A stretch of DNA of 64,000 nucleotides from Paeniglutamicibacter terrestris (GTDB lineage: Bacteria; Actinomycetota; Actinomycetes; Actinomycetales; Micrococcaceae), in the NCBI RefSeq assembly GCF_012271785.1, contig NZ_JAAWVT010000003.1, positions 354,115 to 418,114 of the forward strand. The letters are read 5' to 3'. A model generated the notes under the pieces. It did not search any database and was not told the origin of the DNA. It saw only the letters and a program-made list of their open reading frames with translations. The number at the start of each line of letters is the position of its first letter. Within the stretch, counting starts at the first letter, position 1. This document shows, piece by piece, positions 54,444 through 63,863 of this stretch. The position numbers and the translations under genes were made by a program.

Positions 54444-55520
54444 ATGACTGCACGTACGAAACGAGCCCTCACCATCTCCCATGCCATCGCTGGGCTCGAT
54501 GAAGCCGGAATACTCTCGCTCGTTGATGCTGCCGAGCAGGTTGGCGTAGGCATTGGCGGAACAACCAAGAAGGCCAGCATTGAAGGCGCAGCTGTTTTTG
54601 TGAAGCAATTACCGCTGACCAACATTGAAGAGGCGGATCCAACTTCGACTGCCAATCGAATTCATCTCCCCTTTGTCAGCCACTACGGGATAGGAAGTCC
54701 CTCCCACGGAGTCGGAAGGGAGCTTGCTGCACATCATGTGACATCCACGTGGGTACAAGAAGGTGCTGCGGAATTCTTCCCCCTTTTGATGGGATGGCGA
54801 GTGATAGACCGGAAATGCGATGCGGACCTGAGCGAATTTGAGGGCGACGTTCCCCAACGCCAATGGGGGAGTCATTGGACTCTAATTCAGAAAAAGCTTG
54901 CTGCCATGAAGAACGCGTCCAAGAGCGTCGTGCTTTTCCTTGAATACGTTCCAGAGACGCTAGGAGCGTGGGTGCGCAGGAGTCGAGCTGCCGGCACAGG
55001 CGAGACCGACTTTATCAACGTCGTTACCCAGATTATTGAAGCCACAGACTGGATGAAGGCGCAGGGATTTCAACACTTCGATGTGCACCCGGGGAACATC
55101 CTCGTGGATGAGGGCAGGCTGCTCTTCACGGACTTCGGACTGGCGCTTTACCGCGGCTTCGAACTCACTGCCGAGGAAGAGCTATCCATGCTCACCCATG
55201 AAGGCTACGACCGCGATACCGCACTCATGCATCTGTTCCACTGGGTCTTGTTTGAACTTGGGTACACCTCGGGACAGCAGCGCCTAGCACTGTTGCAAGC
55301 CGCAGCCGTTGACCCCAAAACGCCTGCGCTGGATCCGTTGCTTGTGGCATTGGGCGACGGTGCCGATTTGATGGCTCAACATGCCGGTGCTGCTGTCTAC
55401 ATTACGGAGATGTTCGGTGCACTCCTGCAGGATGCGTCAGCAACTCGGTATATAGGCACTCCCGACAGGGAACTTCAGTTGAAGCTTCCTCGTGGTGAAG
55501 CCGGGATTTCAAATTTGTAG
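54444..55520 (+). CDS. Protein-kinase-fold phosphotransferase
   Basis: A 358-residue protein with kinase elements in order: a Gly-rich loop (GVGIGGTTKK, about 34-43), Lys54 in VFVKQL, the catalytic loop HFDVHPGNIL (Asp213, Asn218) and Asp230 in TDFGLAL. All catalytic residues are present. The loop HFDxHPGN is nearer to ABC1 and aminoglycoside-kinase-like enzymes than to Ser/Thr kinases of the PknB type. There is no membrane helix or sensor domain. The substrate may be protein or small molecule. It stands alone; GGAG lies just before the ATG. Confidence 0.78.
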   Translation: MTARTKRALTISHAIAGLDEAGILSLVDAAEQVGVGIGGTTKKASIEGAAVFVKQLPLTNIEEADPTSTANRIHLPFVSHYGIGSPSHGVGRELAAHHVTSTWVQEGAAEFFPLLMGWRVIDRKCDADLSEFEGDVPQRQWGSHWTLIQKKLAAMKNASKSVVLFLEYVPETLGAWVRRSRAAGTGETDFINVVTQIIEATDWMKAQGFQHFDVHPGNILVDEGRLLFTDFGLALYRGFELTAEEELSMLTHEGYDRDTALMHLFHWVLFELGYTSGQQRLALLQAAAVDPKTPALDPLLVALGDGADLMAQHAGAAVYITEMFGALLQDASATRYIGTPDRELQLKLPRGEAGISNL

Positions 55521-55622
55521 CTAAATCGTAGCTGGTGAGAACAACCTCGGTTCGGTCCCGATGACCGCGGATCGCAATCATGGCTGCCGGTAGTTGGATG
55601 TAGAAATGAGACGATATACGGT

Positions 55623-56093
55623 ATGACCATCAGGATTGACTATGCTCGAGATCCCGCTGCAGTCCGGCGCATTCTTGAGGCGTTGCCAGAGTGGTTCGGC
55701 GATCCGGAATCCATCGACCAGTATGTTTCTGATGCTAGAAACAACGACTTTGTGAGTCTGCTGGCGCGCCAAGGAGGTACCACCATTGGTGTGGCAATGA
55801 TCCGGCGACACTTTGCGGAATCCGCCGAGTTGCACCTCATTGCAATCGATCCTAAATCGCGCGGCCAGGGAGCTGGACAAGCGCTCATAGAATGCGCAGT
55901 AGCAGGTCTCGAAGAAGATGGTTGCCTGTTGTTCTCGGTTCACACCGTCGGGCCATCCTACGAAAGCGACTCATACGCCCAGACGAGGTCTTTCTATCGG
56001 GCAACAGATTTCCTGCCCTTGGAGGAGCACCGCAATCTTGATTGGACTGGGCCCACCCTCATCCTCGTTCGTCGATTAGTTCCTGTTTTGTAA
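55623..56093 (+). CDS. GNAT-family N-acetyltransferase
   Basis: A 156-residue GNAT domain with ELHLIAIDPKSRGQGAGQAL (acetyl-CoA loop SRGQGAG) and TRSFYRATDFLPLEE. The substrate is not apparent. It is convergent with the next acetyltransferase. Confidence 0.9.
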   Translation: MTIRIDYARDPAAVRRILEALPEWFGDPESIDQYVSDARNNDFVSLLARQGGTTIGVAMIRRHFAESAELHLIAIDPKSRGQGAGQALIECAVAGLEEDGCLLFSVHTVGPSYESDSYAQTRSFYRATDFLPLEEHRNLDWTGPTLILVRRLVPVL

Positions 56094-56121
56094 GAGGAAC
56101 GCATGGGGATGCCCCTTGTGG

Positions 56122-56676
56122 TCACCAGGGTGTGCCTTGTAGATCGATGTCACCTATCGGCCACTGGCTCGAATCTCGCTGAGCGGAGCAAATGAGGTTC
56201 GGACCGCGGTGAGATTCGATGATGGATTTCTGGTCTAGACGCGATAAGCAACGTTCCGTGGCGTCGATCTGCACCCACCCCGTTGATTCGTAAAACGGCA
56301 CGACGTCCTGTCGACATCCAAGGAAGCCAAATTCGATTCCGGAGTTTCCCCGCATCAACGTTTGTGCTTCCCGCATGACTCGTCCGCCGAGGCCTGTGCC
56401 TCGAAAGTGCTCGTCGACCAAGACTCCTCCGGTGCCGGCCACGATGACTTCTCGCGAGCCCACGGTGATGAGCCGACGTTGAAAGCCCACATGTGCGGCA
56501 AGCATTTGACCGCTGAATGCCAGAACGTGGATGTCCGCGGGTGAATACCCGTAAGGCGCATCCGGGTTCCACGATCCAAATAGATGCCGGTACTCCCGAT
56601 CAAAAAGCTCCTCGAGCATCTCAAGATCTATTGACGAAAGATCGACGTGCCGTCGCACTCGAATGGTCTCATTCAT
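56122..56676 (-). CDS. GNAT acetyltransferase resembling AAC(2')
   Basis: A 184-residue GNAT protein. The motif A segment GGVLVDEHFRGTGLGGRVMR and the ending GDIDLQGTPW resemble aminoglycoside 2'-N-acetyltransferases of mycobacteria, which are chromosomal and not necessarily resistance genes. The central AHVGFQRRLITVGSREVIV also fits that group. Whether it acts on aminoglycosides is unproven. Confidence 0.82.
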   Translation of the reverse strand: MNETIRVRRHVDLSSIDLEMLEELFDREYRHLFGSWNPDAPYGYSPADIHVLAFSGQMLAAHVGFQRRLITVGSREVIVAGTGGVLVDEHFRGTGLGGRVMREAQTLMRGNSGIEFGFLGCRQDVVPFYESTGWVQIDATERCLSRLDQKSIIESHRGPNLICSAQRDSSQWPIGDIDLQGTPW

Positions 56677-56862
56677 AATTGGAGCATATAACTTCGCGAC
56701 ACTGCTACCGGCGGGGTTAGGCTTGGGATCCTGATCCCAACCCTATGTGGAACGGATACCGGCCTCGTTGTGTGGATGCGTAAACCTCTTGCAGTTCCGG
56801 CTCGACTCGCGTTCCAAATCACGTTACCGGGAGGCCAAAGGTTGCGTGGGTAAAGTTGTCGT

Positions 56863-57471
56863 ATGACTAGGATCTCCCCAGTGACACTCCGCGGAAAATA
56901 CGTCACCTTGCAACCCTTAAGCGAGGATCACCACGATGGTCTTGTCGAGGCGGCGTCCGATGGTGAATTGTGGAATCTTTGGTACACCTCGGTACCGCGT
57001 CCCGAAGCAATGCGCGGCGAAATTCAGCGCCGGCTGGCCATGCAGGAGGACGGGTCCATGCTTCCGTTCACGACTCGTTTGAACGACCCGGCTACTGGTG
57101 AACCGGGCAAGATAATTGGCATGACCACGTATTGCGACATCAACGAGGAACTGCCGCGCGTGGAAATCGGCTACACCTGGAACGCAGCTAGTGTGCAGGG
57201 AACCGGAACGAATCCGGACAGCAAAAGACTCCTGCTGGCCCATGCGTTTGAAACGCTAAATTGTGTCGCCGTGGAGTTCAGTACGCATTGGATGAATATG
57301 CAGTCCCGGGAGGCGATCGCGCGTTTGGGTGCGAAGCAGGACGGAGTGCTTCGCGCAACAAAGCGCATGCCCGATGGCTCGCTCCGCGACACCGTCATCT
57401 TCTCGATTATTGCCGCCGAATGGCCACAAGTTCGAAGTGGTCTCGACTTGCGCCTCGCGAAAAAACGCTGA
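56863..57471 (+). CDS. GNAT acetyltransferase, RimJ/RimL type
   Basis: A 202-residue protein of the ribosomal-protein-type GNAT subgroup: LRGKYVTLQPLSEDHHDGLV, IGMTTYCDINEELPRVEIGY and WMNMQSREAIARLGAKQDGV. In the loop VQGTGTNPDSKRLLLAHAFE the canonical R/Q-x-x-G-x-G is altered, as in many RimL-like proteins. The substrate is unknown. Confidence 0.88.
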   Translation: MTRISPVTLRGKYVTLQPLSEDHHDGLVEAASDGELWNLWYTSVPRPEAMRGEIQRRLAMQEDGSMLPFTTRLNDPATGEPGKIIGMTTYCDINEELPRVEIGYTWNAASVQGTGTNPDSKRLLLAHAFETLNCVAVEFSTHWMNMQSREAIARLGAKQDGVLRATKRMPDGSLRDTVIFSIIAAEWPQVRSGLDLRLAKKR

Positions 57472-57777
57472 ATCTTAGTGTTCAACTTGAGGTAATAGGC
57501 GCAGATATTGGGTGACCGTTCGTGAACCGCCAATCTGTCATCCGGTGACGCTAAAGATCACGCTCGTTTGGGGGATTGCGCCAACCCTACCGATCGTCGT
57601 TATGACCTCGTTGACCGGTCCTCATAGGCGATCGTGACTTAGCGTGCTCTCGACGCGTAATGTCAGTTGGCGACTTCGGCAAGGCGGTGAAAAGCTGACA
57701 CGGGGGAGCCCACCGGTCATTTACACCACGTTGTCCCATGGCCGAATTGGCCCTAGCAGCTCATGGGCTAGGCTCGG
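57472..57777. other. Gene-free stretch
   Basis: Nothing recognisable between the acetyltransferase and the PAP2-like gene. Confidence 0.35.
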
Positions 57778-58344
57778 GTGGTGGAAAAATACGCCAAGGT
57801 CATTAGTGACATCACTTCACCACCTCACATAGTCATTCTGGTACTGCTCAGCACGCCATTGAGGCATCTGAACGTAGCGTGGCCAGAAACTTTGGTGTCG
57901 ACGTTGTTTGTTGGCTTGATTCCCTGGGCGGCCCTCATCTGGATGCGGGTCAGAGGCCGTGTCACCGACCTGCATGTGACTCAACGGCACCAACGTTGGC
58001 CAATTTTGCTCATTACCCTTATTTCAATCCTCGGTGGAGTTGGTGTGCTGCTGGCTATTTCCGCACCGGCCCAAATCTTGGCTGAAGTGCTGTTCATGCT
58101 CGTGGGCCTGGTCATCGTTGGTGTGGTCAATCTCGTGTGGAAGCTGTCGGTTCACGCGGCGCTGATCACCTTTGCAGCTCTTCACTGTCTCGCATTTTTG
58201 CCTGGTGGCGTTCAAATGACCGTTGCCCTCATCGCGCTTGTTGGATGGGCCAGGATTCGGATAGGGCACCATACTCCGACCCAAGTCGCCGCTGGCACTC
58301 TGGTAGGCGTTCTAGTGAGCCTAGGCGATCTTCTGTCGATGTAA
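57778..58344 (+). CDS. PAP2-like membrane protein
   Basis: A 188-residue protein with six hydrophobic segments (LVSTLFVGLIPWAALIWM, VLFMLVGLVIVGVVNLVW, HAALITFAALHCLAFLP). GHHTPTQVAAGTLVGV fits the last motif of PAP2-type lipid phosphatases, with KLSVHA as the middle motif. The first motif (KxxxxxxRP) is reduced to VTQRHQR. It may be a divergent phosphatase or an inactive relative. It begins GTG GTG without a ribosome site, so it may be leaderless. Confidence 0.7.
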   Translation: MVEKYAKVISDITSPPHIVILVLLSTPLRHLNVAWPETLVSTLFVGLIPWAALIWMRVRGRVTDLHVTQRHQRWPILLITLISILGGVGVLLAISAPAQILAEVLFMLVGLVIVGVVNLVWKLSVHAALITFAALHCLAFLPGGVQMTVALIALVGWARIRIGHHTPTQVAAGTLVGVLVSLGDLLSM

Positions 58345-58777
58345 CTGCCCGACAAGGAAGGTGGCCCAAGCAGCACAATTCATTGTCGCAATGACTCGGC
58401 CGAACCCACCTGCCCTCAGCTTGCCCAAGCAGGTACGAATCGCCTTCAACAGAGTTGGATGAAATAGCAGGAGCGACTTGCAAGCAACGCTGAAATGATG
58501 GCGCTGTCTAGGTACGTAGTGCCGATCAGGCGGGCAATGTGGCCGTTTCCTTCCGCCCGAAAGCAATCACACTGTCGGCGCCGTCGCCAACGGAACGCTT
58601 CGTGGTCCCTTCGCTTGCTGAGCATGATGAACTTCTGGGGAAATGATCATCAGTCAGCCGACAAGTTCCATACTGGCTGCGTGATTGCGTGATTGCGTGA
58701 TTGCGTGATTGCTTGACTGCGTGAAATGGGACATTTTCCGTGGTGACTACGCCACGTCTTCCATACTTGACGCACTT
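58345..58777. other. Gene-free stretch with 8-base repeats
   Basis: No coding frame. It contains the short tandem repeat listed separately. Confidence 0.4.
58679..58726. repeat. 8-base tandem repeat, four exact and two diverged copies
   Basis: GCGTGATT occurs four times in a row (58679-58710), followed by GCTTGACT and GCGTGAAA. It is intergenic, downstream of the winged-helix gene. Confidence 0.92.
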
Positions 58778-59062
58778 CTAATTAGAGCCTGCCCCGTACT
58801 TCCTTAAGGACTTGAGAAGTCGGTGAAATTCCGCTCTGCCCTCCTCTGAAGCTCGGACTACAGTTACCGAGTACCGCCCCGTACGCTCTTTTCGGACCTG
58901 GACAAGATTATTCTCGTCTAAGAAACCGACTGCTCGTGAGACATCAGGAAGTGACAATCCTGTGAACTTCTGGATGGAGGGATAATCAGACTCTTCGACT
59001 TGTACTAAGAAGCCGAGGGTCTTGAAACGAGGTGGGGAAAAGAGTGCCCTTTGTAAATCCAC
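58778..59062 (-). CDS. Winged-helix transcriptional regulator
   Basis: A 94-residue single winged helix-turn-helix: RFKTLGFLVQVEESDYPSIQ, LSLPDVSRAVGFLDENNLVQ (recognition helix) and the wing GRYSVTVVRASEEGRAEF. It resembles the small MarR-like regulators paired with membrane proteins. It starts five bases after the membrane-protein gene, so both are one operon. The ligand is unknown. Confidence 0.85.
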   Translation of the reverse strand: MDLQRALFSPPRFKTLGFLVQVEESDYPSIQKFTGLSLPDVSRAVGFLDENNLVQVRKERTGRYSVTVVRASEEGRAEFHRLLKSLRKYGAGSN

Positions 59063-59067
59063 TTCGG

Positions 59068-59472
59068 TTATCGTACTGTTCTGGGCGCAAACGTGGCCGC
59101 CACGAAAATGAGGTAGACCACCACGGGAACTGCTGGCCAGACGTACTGCCCCATGGCCGGCGTCAAAGGGTGATCAAGGAAAGACCATGACCATACGAAA
59201 CCAAACACCGCGGTGGCGATCGCCCCGAATTTCGTCCACTCTGACACTCGGGGTTCGTTCCTACGGCCTTCGCGCAATACCTGGAGTGTAACGATGGCGA
59301 GCGCTGCAAAGCCGACAAGAATCAAGCCGTTCGTATAGCCCCCGGCTGCGGCTAGTCCTCCCACGTAAAGAGCGACTGGAGCACCGAGCAACATCATCCA
59401 ATCGGACGGAGTGAATACCCGCTTGGGTGCGCGAGGAATTTCTAAAGCTTCATTGGTAGCAGACTCGTTCAT
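59068..59472 (-). CDS. Four-helix membrane protein partnered with winged-helix regulator
   Basis: A 134-residue protein with a polar N-terminus (about 25) and four helices (WMMLLGAPVALYVGGLAAAG, GLILVGFAALAIVTLQVL, AIATAVFGFVWSWSFL, YVWPAVPVVVYLIFVAATF). No family recognised. GGGAGAG precedes the ATG. The tandem wHTH/membrane arrangement is common in Gram-positive bacteria, often with the membrane protein affecting the regulator. Confidence 0.78.
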   Translation of the reverse strand: MNESATNEALEIPRAPKRVFTPSDWMMLLGAPVALYVGGLAAAGGYTNGLILVGFAALAIVTLQVLREGRRNEPRVSEWTKFGAIATAVFGFVWSWSFLDHPLTPAMGQYVWPAVPVVVYLIFVAATFAPRTVR

Positions 59473-59836
59473 CGCGCTCTCCCTGACGTTGGTTTATGAA
59501 ACCTTCACACACCACTTGCATAAGTGCAAGTAGTTCAAGTATTGGTACTGGTTCTTCAACTGATTTCTTGATTCCACTCGGCCGTTCACAGCTCGTGGGC
59601 ACGGTGTTGCGGATTTTTCGCGGAGTAACTTCCGGCGGATTGTCCATCCGCGCAGTTACTGCGCGAACTTCTTCGAGTTGCGCCCGATTGGCAACAACAT
59701 TCTTCTCAGGACAGTCAACTGGTACTTAGTCGCCAGACCAGCCAGGCGATGCGAAAGCAGGAATCCCTAAGCAAATGAAAACTATGGCTGAGGGCTGGAA
59801 CGCGTGTTCTGCCCTTCGTCTTGTTTTGAGCGAAGG
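59473..59836. other. Stretch with one doubtful minus-strand frame
   Basis: A minus-strand frame (59647 to 59450, MDNPPEVTPRKIRNTV, then PVPILELLALMQVVCEGF) has moderate protein-like composition and overlaps the membrane-protein start by 23 bases. It extends upstream in frame without a start codon, so it may be a gene remnant. Nothing else is seen. Confidence 0.3.
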
Positions 59837-60814
59837 TCAGAGGTGTACCCGCTGCTTTTGGATGACTACTTCCGTCTCCACAGGTAGGAAACCCAACTTC
59901 GTGTTGATCGATCGCATCCACACATTCTCGTCATCACTGCTGGTCCGCACCTTTTGCACGTTGTTGCGGCCACCCGCCTCGTTGAGGCAAGCGATTTTGA
60001 TAGCTCTTCCGAGAGCTCGACCCCGGTGCGCTGTGACAACGAGTGTTCCCTCGATTAGTGCCGGACGGTTGGTTTCATCATCGGCCAGAAGGCAGATCCA
60101 AGCCGCCACGTTTCCGTGAGCGTCTACCGCTATTGATTCAAATACCGTGTGCCCTTGGGCGATGCAAAGCTCAATCTCGCTGGCGTATTCTTCTGGTGAT
60201 ACAGGGGACTCGGCCCATCCAAGCTCTCCGTTGGGGGCTTCTGCATCGACCAGCCCCTTGATCTGACCCACTTGGCTCCGAAACCGATCCGGTACGCCAT
60301 TAACATAGGTGGAAATGTCGTAGCCATTAACCTCATACGTCTCTGGTAGTTGTATGGCACGCATATCCAGTTCCACCACTGTCTCGGTGGTCGCCAGAAC
60401 GTATCCCAGTGGTTGCGAGAAACGCTGGATGAGTTGTTCCATTTCGGCGGCTGATGGCCGGTATGCGCTCGATAAGAATCTGGTCGTGGAGTTTAGACAG
60501 GTGGCTTCGACTGAGCGCACCAACGCGGAACCTATGCCGGTCTTCTGATATTTAGGCGCAACCCAAGCAAATACCCACGTAGTCTCGGGGGTATCGACGG
60601 CGTTCATCCCTGCGGCGAAACCAAGCAGAGCTGAACCGTCCCAGGCTCCGATCAGATGATTGCGCCATCCATCGTCCGCGCGCCAGCCGAGTATCCGTGC
60701 GTTCTGGCTGAGTGGTACCCACCCGGGCCGCACCTTTTGGTTGGCTGCGCATTCGATGAAATAGGCATCACTCATGCTCTGGTCGTCGTGAAGGTCCAGC
60801 GGGCGAATCTGCAT
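59837..60814 (-). CDS. Tandem GNAT acetyltransferase
   Basis: A 325-residue protein of two GNAT domains. The first (about 1-150) has VFAWVAPKYQKTGIGSALVR. The second (about 170-320) has GTLVVTAHRGRALGRAIKIA and SDDENVWMRSINTKLGFLPV. This tandem layout is typical of actinobacterial enzymes related to mycothiol synthase, but the key segments differ, so it is not called MshD. The ATG at 60814 begins the homology; a TAGTGT box seven bases upstream suggests a leaderless message. Confidence 0.87.
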   Translation of the reverse strand: MQIRPLDLHDDQSMSDAYFIECAANQKVRPGWVPLSQNARILGWRADDGWRNHLIGAWDGSALLGFAAGMNAVDTPETTWVFAWVAPKYQKTGIGSALVRSVEATCLNSTTRFLSSAYRPSAAEMEQLIQRFSQPLGYVLATTETVVELDMRAIQLPETYEVNGYDISTYVNGVPDRFRSQVGQIKGLVDAEAPNGELGWAESPVSPEEYASEIELCIAQGHTVFESIAVDAHGNVAAWICLLADDETNRPALIEGTLVVTAHRGRALGRAIKIACLNEAGGRNNVQKVRTSSDDENVWMRSINTKLGFLPVETEVVIQKQRVHL

Positions 60815-61163
60815 AACGCCCACACTACGTGGGCATCGTGGGGCGGATCTTGCCGAGGCCCGATCTGCCACCCTGAATTGCCAGCAACTGTCCCAGCTCG
60901 CGCAGTAACTGATCGTGCAAAAGGGTGCGCGTATCGAGAAGAGAAGCTGCAAGAAGGATGAAGGCTGCCCCCTAATATTCGATCCCACAGAAACGAGATT
61001 GGGAAATCTACTCGATGGCCGCAGGTGTCATGATGCATGGTGCTCAAGCTCAGTCTGTCGTGGGCACACTCGTGGTTTGTTAACCCAGTTGCTTGTCAGC
61101 GATATTGCCAGTGGAAGATGCCCAAAAACTCGCGCCACCGCTGCCCTGCTGCAAGCGAAGCGA
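60815..61163. other. Gene-free stretch
   Basis: Nothing convincing on either strand between the acetyltransferase start and the methyltransferase end. Confidence 0.35.
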
Positions 61164-61763
61164 TTACCGGAGGATTGCGCAAATTGCCGCGTGGGGCCGG
61201 CTGCCTGGATCTTGGCGTGTTTCCACGTCGGTCACGTCGAACCCGGCATCATTGAGCAGGCTACTCATGTGATCGACGGCGACGTAATAGGCAGTTGTGA
61301 CAGCATGATCGAACGGTTCTCCGGGATCGCCGTCGAAAAACCCGACCAGCAGGTGCCCTTGCGGCGAAAGTACACGAGCGATCTCGGCGAGAACCGGCGG
61401 TAGTTCGCCTGGTGTCAGATGAATCAGTGAATACCAGGCGAGCACTCCATCGAGGGTTTCATCGGCTTCGTGAAGGGCGCGGAGCGAATTAACTTGAAAC
61501 GATACGTCGGGGAATCGACGACGGGCACTTTCGACAAACTCGGGTACAAGGTCAATGCCGGAGATATCTGCACCGAGCCGGTGAATAAAGTCCGTCCAAT
61601 GACCCGGTCCGCATCCTACATCGATGATACGACCGCTGATCTGCTGAGCCCACAGCTCTACTCGGTTCCGATCCAGCACATGCATGTCATCGATGGAACC
61701 GAGGATGGCCGTGTACTCGGAAGCTCTCGCCGCGTAGGCCTGTCGAACGTGAGAGTCAATCAT
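61164..61763 (-). CDS. Class I SAM-dependent methyltransferase
   Basis: A 199-residue methyltransferase. Motif I is IIDVGCGPGHWTDFI, motif II is ADISGIDLVPEFVESAR, and LDGVLAWYSLIHLTPGEL carries motif IV, all of the UbiE/methyltransf_11 type. The substrate is unknown. The ATG at 61763 has no ribosome site, but TAGACT lies seven bases before it, so it is probably leaderless. Confidence 0.9.
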   Translation of the reverse strand: MIDSHVRQAYAARASEYTAILGSIDDMHVLDRNRVELWAQQISGRIIDVGCGPGHWTDFIHRLGADISGIDLVPEFVESARRRFPDVSFQVNSLRALHEADETLDGVLAWYSLIHLTPGELPPVLAEIARVLSPQGHLLVGFFDGDPGEPFDHAVTTAYYVAVDHMSSLLNDAGFDVTDVETRQDPGSRPHAAICAILR

Positions 61764-62210
61764 GCAAGTAAGTCTAGGACTCGGGGACTTAGCTCTTTGG
61801 ACGGCGTCCTTCATCGGGCGTCCTAGGGGAGAACTTCAGCGTTAAGGTCGTCTATGCATCCCGAATCCCGCATACCGGCTGCCTGATTTGCCACAAGTGC
61901 TGATATTGCCGCTTTGAATGTTAATCGCAGAGATAAGGGACTAGATTTTCGCAAGGTCTTGTATCTGACGACAGAGTCCAACGTGAAGTTTCAGACTCAA
62001 CTCTTCGGCACCTGGTCAGGAGCAGTTTCTCGTAGCCGACTGCTATTCCATGCGTCGGGGTCTAGTCGGTGCTTCCCGACCAGCCTGGCACTCGAATCGA
62101 TCGCGAGCTCGCTCGGCGCCGCTTGGCCTGCTAACTCAGAAAACGTCTTGATAGAAGATTCCCTTTAGGTATCAGTAATTCATACTTTTGGAAGTTGCGA
62201 TGGGAGACGT
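61764..62210. other. Gene-free stretch
   Basis: One plus-strand frame of 84 codons (61914-62168) lacks protein-like features and a ribosome site. Nothing else is evident. Confidence 0.35.
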
Positions 62211-62753
62211 TTAGATCTTGAGATCTTCCCACTCGAAACGGGTTACAGTTCCAGATTCCCAGTCTTGACGGAGGATCGAGTAGGCGATGGAAGCGATGTG
62301 CCCGCCGTCATTGGTTGGCCATCCCAATCGATAATGCGCTTCCTTGAGGAATCCTGCGCGAAGGAAGGTCTTGCGCATCGCGATGTTGTCTTCTCGAGTT
62401 TGTCCTTCGAAGCGGAGCGTACGTGGCATGGCCTGAAAAACCATGTCACAGAGGGCACGTAGCACTTGAACTCCCAGCCCTTTGCCTCGCTGGCTCTCGT
62501 CAAGACGCAGGTCAAAGAGTGGAGAGTCACCTACTTGCAAATCTTCCAGCGCGGCCATGCCGATACGTTGTTCGTCCGCGTGGACCCAATAGCCTTGCCT
62601 GTCGTCGTTCCAAAAATGTCCGTCATCAATCTTCGTCCGTATGGTAGCCGCCTGTGGAGCAGCCCGAACGTGGAATGGGAAACGATTTGAGGTCAGGAAG
62701 TCGAGTAGGCCTTCGGTGTCAGCCGGTGTCATGGGAACGAAAGTGATGGACAT
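62211..62753 (-). CDS. GNAT-family N-acetyltransferase
   Basis: A 180-residue GNAT protein: FDLRLDESQRGKGLGVQVLR (acetyl-CoA loop QRGKGLG) and REDNIAMRKTFLRAGFLKEA. It ends with a conserved-looking SILRQDWESGTVTRFEWEDL, as in acetyltransferases found in many actinobacteria. The substrate is unknown. Confidence 0.9.
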   Translation of the reverse strand: MSITFVPMTPADTEGLLDFLTSNRFPFHVRAAPQAATIRTKIDDGHFWNDDRQGYWVHADEQRIGMAALEDLQVGDSPLFDLRLDESQRGKGLGVQVLRALCDMVFQAMPRTLRFEGQTREDNIAMRKTFLRAGFLKEAHYRLGWPTNDGGHIASIAYSILRQDWESGTVTRFEWEDLKI

Positions 62754-63284
62754 TCTCCGACCCTACCTGCGTCAATGCCGACTGTCCCGCGCGAAATCCT
62801 AGCGAACGGAACATGCCCTAAAAACTATGAGAATTCGCTGCTCTCCATTGACGGCCATCGTGCAATCCGGCGGTTGGGATAGGCGGTGCAGAAACAGCGG
62901 AAGACGATCAATTTACGTAGTGTCGGCGAAGGTGAACTATCCACGGAATTTCAATCAGGACGTACCGCGGTATCTGTTTCGCCGTCGCTGAATTCGATGT
63001 CATGATCGGAAATTTCCGAATTGTGGCCACGTCGTTCGGGCCGCACGAGGTCGTGGGCGGGTGAAGCAAGTAGGCGCGATCCTGCAGTTCAGCCTCCTGA
63101 ATTCCAAGGTTCGCCGATGGTCACTTGGCTATTACTGTCCCTCGCAAAGACATGCGACAAATAATCACGGCTGGCAAAACAGCTTCGCGTCGGACACCTC
63201 AGGTGTCGACGAGCAGCCTGCGGTAACTCCTGAGGCAACTGAATAATCTGGCCGGCGTTCTGCTTGAGCGCCGACGGCGTTCCG
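62754..63284. other. Gene-free stretch
   Basis: About 530 bases without a convincing frame, repeat or RNA. Confidence 0.35.
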
Positions 63285-63863
63285 TTAGGCACGGTCGTAA
63301 GTGAGAACTCGCATTCCTGACTCGAGAAGATTTTCATGGACGGGTTGGAACATGTGAGCCTGAAAAGGGCCACTGAAGAGCGGGATACCAGATCCGATGA
63401 TGGAACGGTGTTGTTTGAGTACGAGCCTGTCGATTTCTGGCAGCAGAGAGTGGGCGAGCGTTCCGCCTCCCACTAGCCACAGGTCCTGGCCTTCCTCCGC
63501 CTTCAGCTTGCGCACTCGGGCTAGCGCGTCTTCGCGAACGATCTCGACGGCCGCGTTCTGGCTTTCTAGAGTCGTTGAGAACACAAGATGGCGAAGATGA
63601 GGATACGCATCGCTCAGACCAGCTTCAAGGCCTATCTCATAGGATGCCCGCCCCTCTAGAACGGTGTCGAATACCTTGCCGGGGCCATCGATGCCCATGG
63701 CTGCCCGCGCAGGTCCGGGCAGAGTCTCGGGGTACTGATCGATGATGAATTGGATGACATCGGGCGTGAGAGGGAAGTAATCCTCTGCGCTTGGATCACC
63801 ACCGTCCGGACCAGCGATATAGCCGTCAAGGGTTGTGGCCACGTAGTACACGAGCTTCCGCAT
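63285..63863 (-). CDS. RibD/dihydrofolate-reductase-like protein
   Basis: A 192-residue protein of the RibD C-terminal/DHFR-like family. The start MRKLVYYVATTLDGYIAGPD is typical, and the NADPH segment DLWLVGGGTLAHSLL and a C-terminal strand ESGMRVLTYDR complete the fold. Members are usually NADPH-dependent reductases of unknown substrate, not true DHFR. The ATG at 63863 has GGAAGG upstream; the longer frame from 63935 is less likely. Confidence 0.9.
   Translation of the reverse strand: MRKLVYYVATTLDGYIAGPDGGDPSAEDYFPLTPDVIQFIIDQYPETLPGPARAAMGIDGPGKVFDTVLEGRASYEIGLEAGLSDAYPHLRHLVFSTTLESQNAAVEIVREDALARVRKLKAEEGQDLWLVGGGTLAHSLLPEIDRLVLKQHRSIIGSGIPLFSGPFQAHMFQPVHENLLESGMRVLTYDRA

Noticed and set aside
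59837..60814. Mycothiol synthase MshD
   Set aside because: It shares the tandem GNAT layout, but the motif segments differ and no mycothiol gene is near, so only a general GNAT call is justified.
61914..62168. 84-codon plus-strand frame
   Set aside because: No ribosome site, no hydrophobic or motif pattern, and Ser-rich composition.
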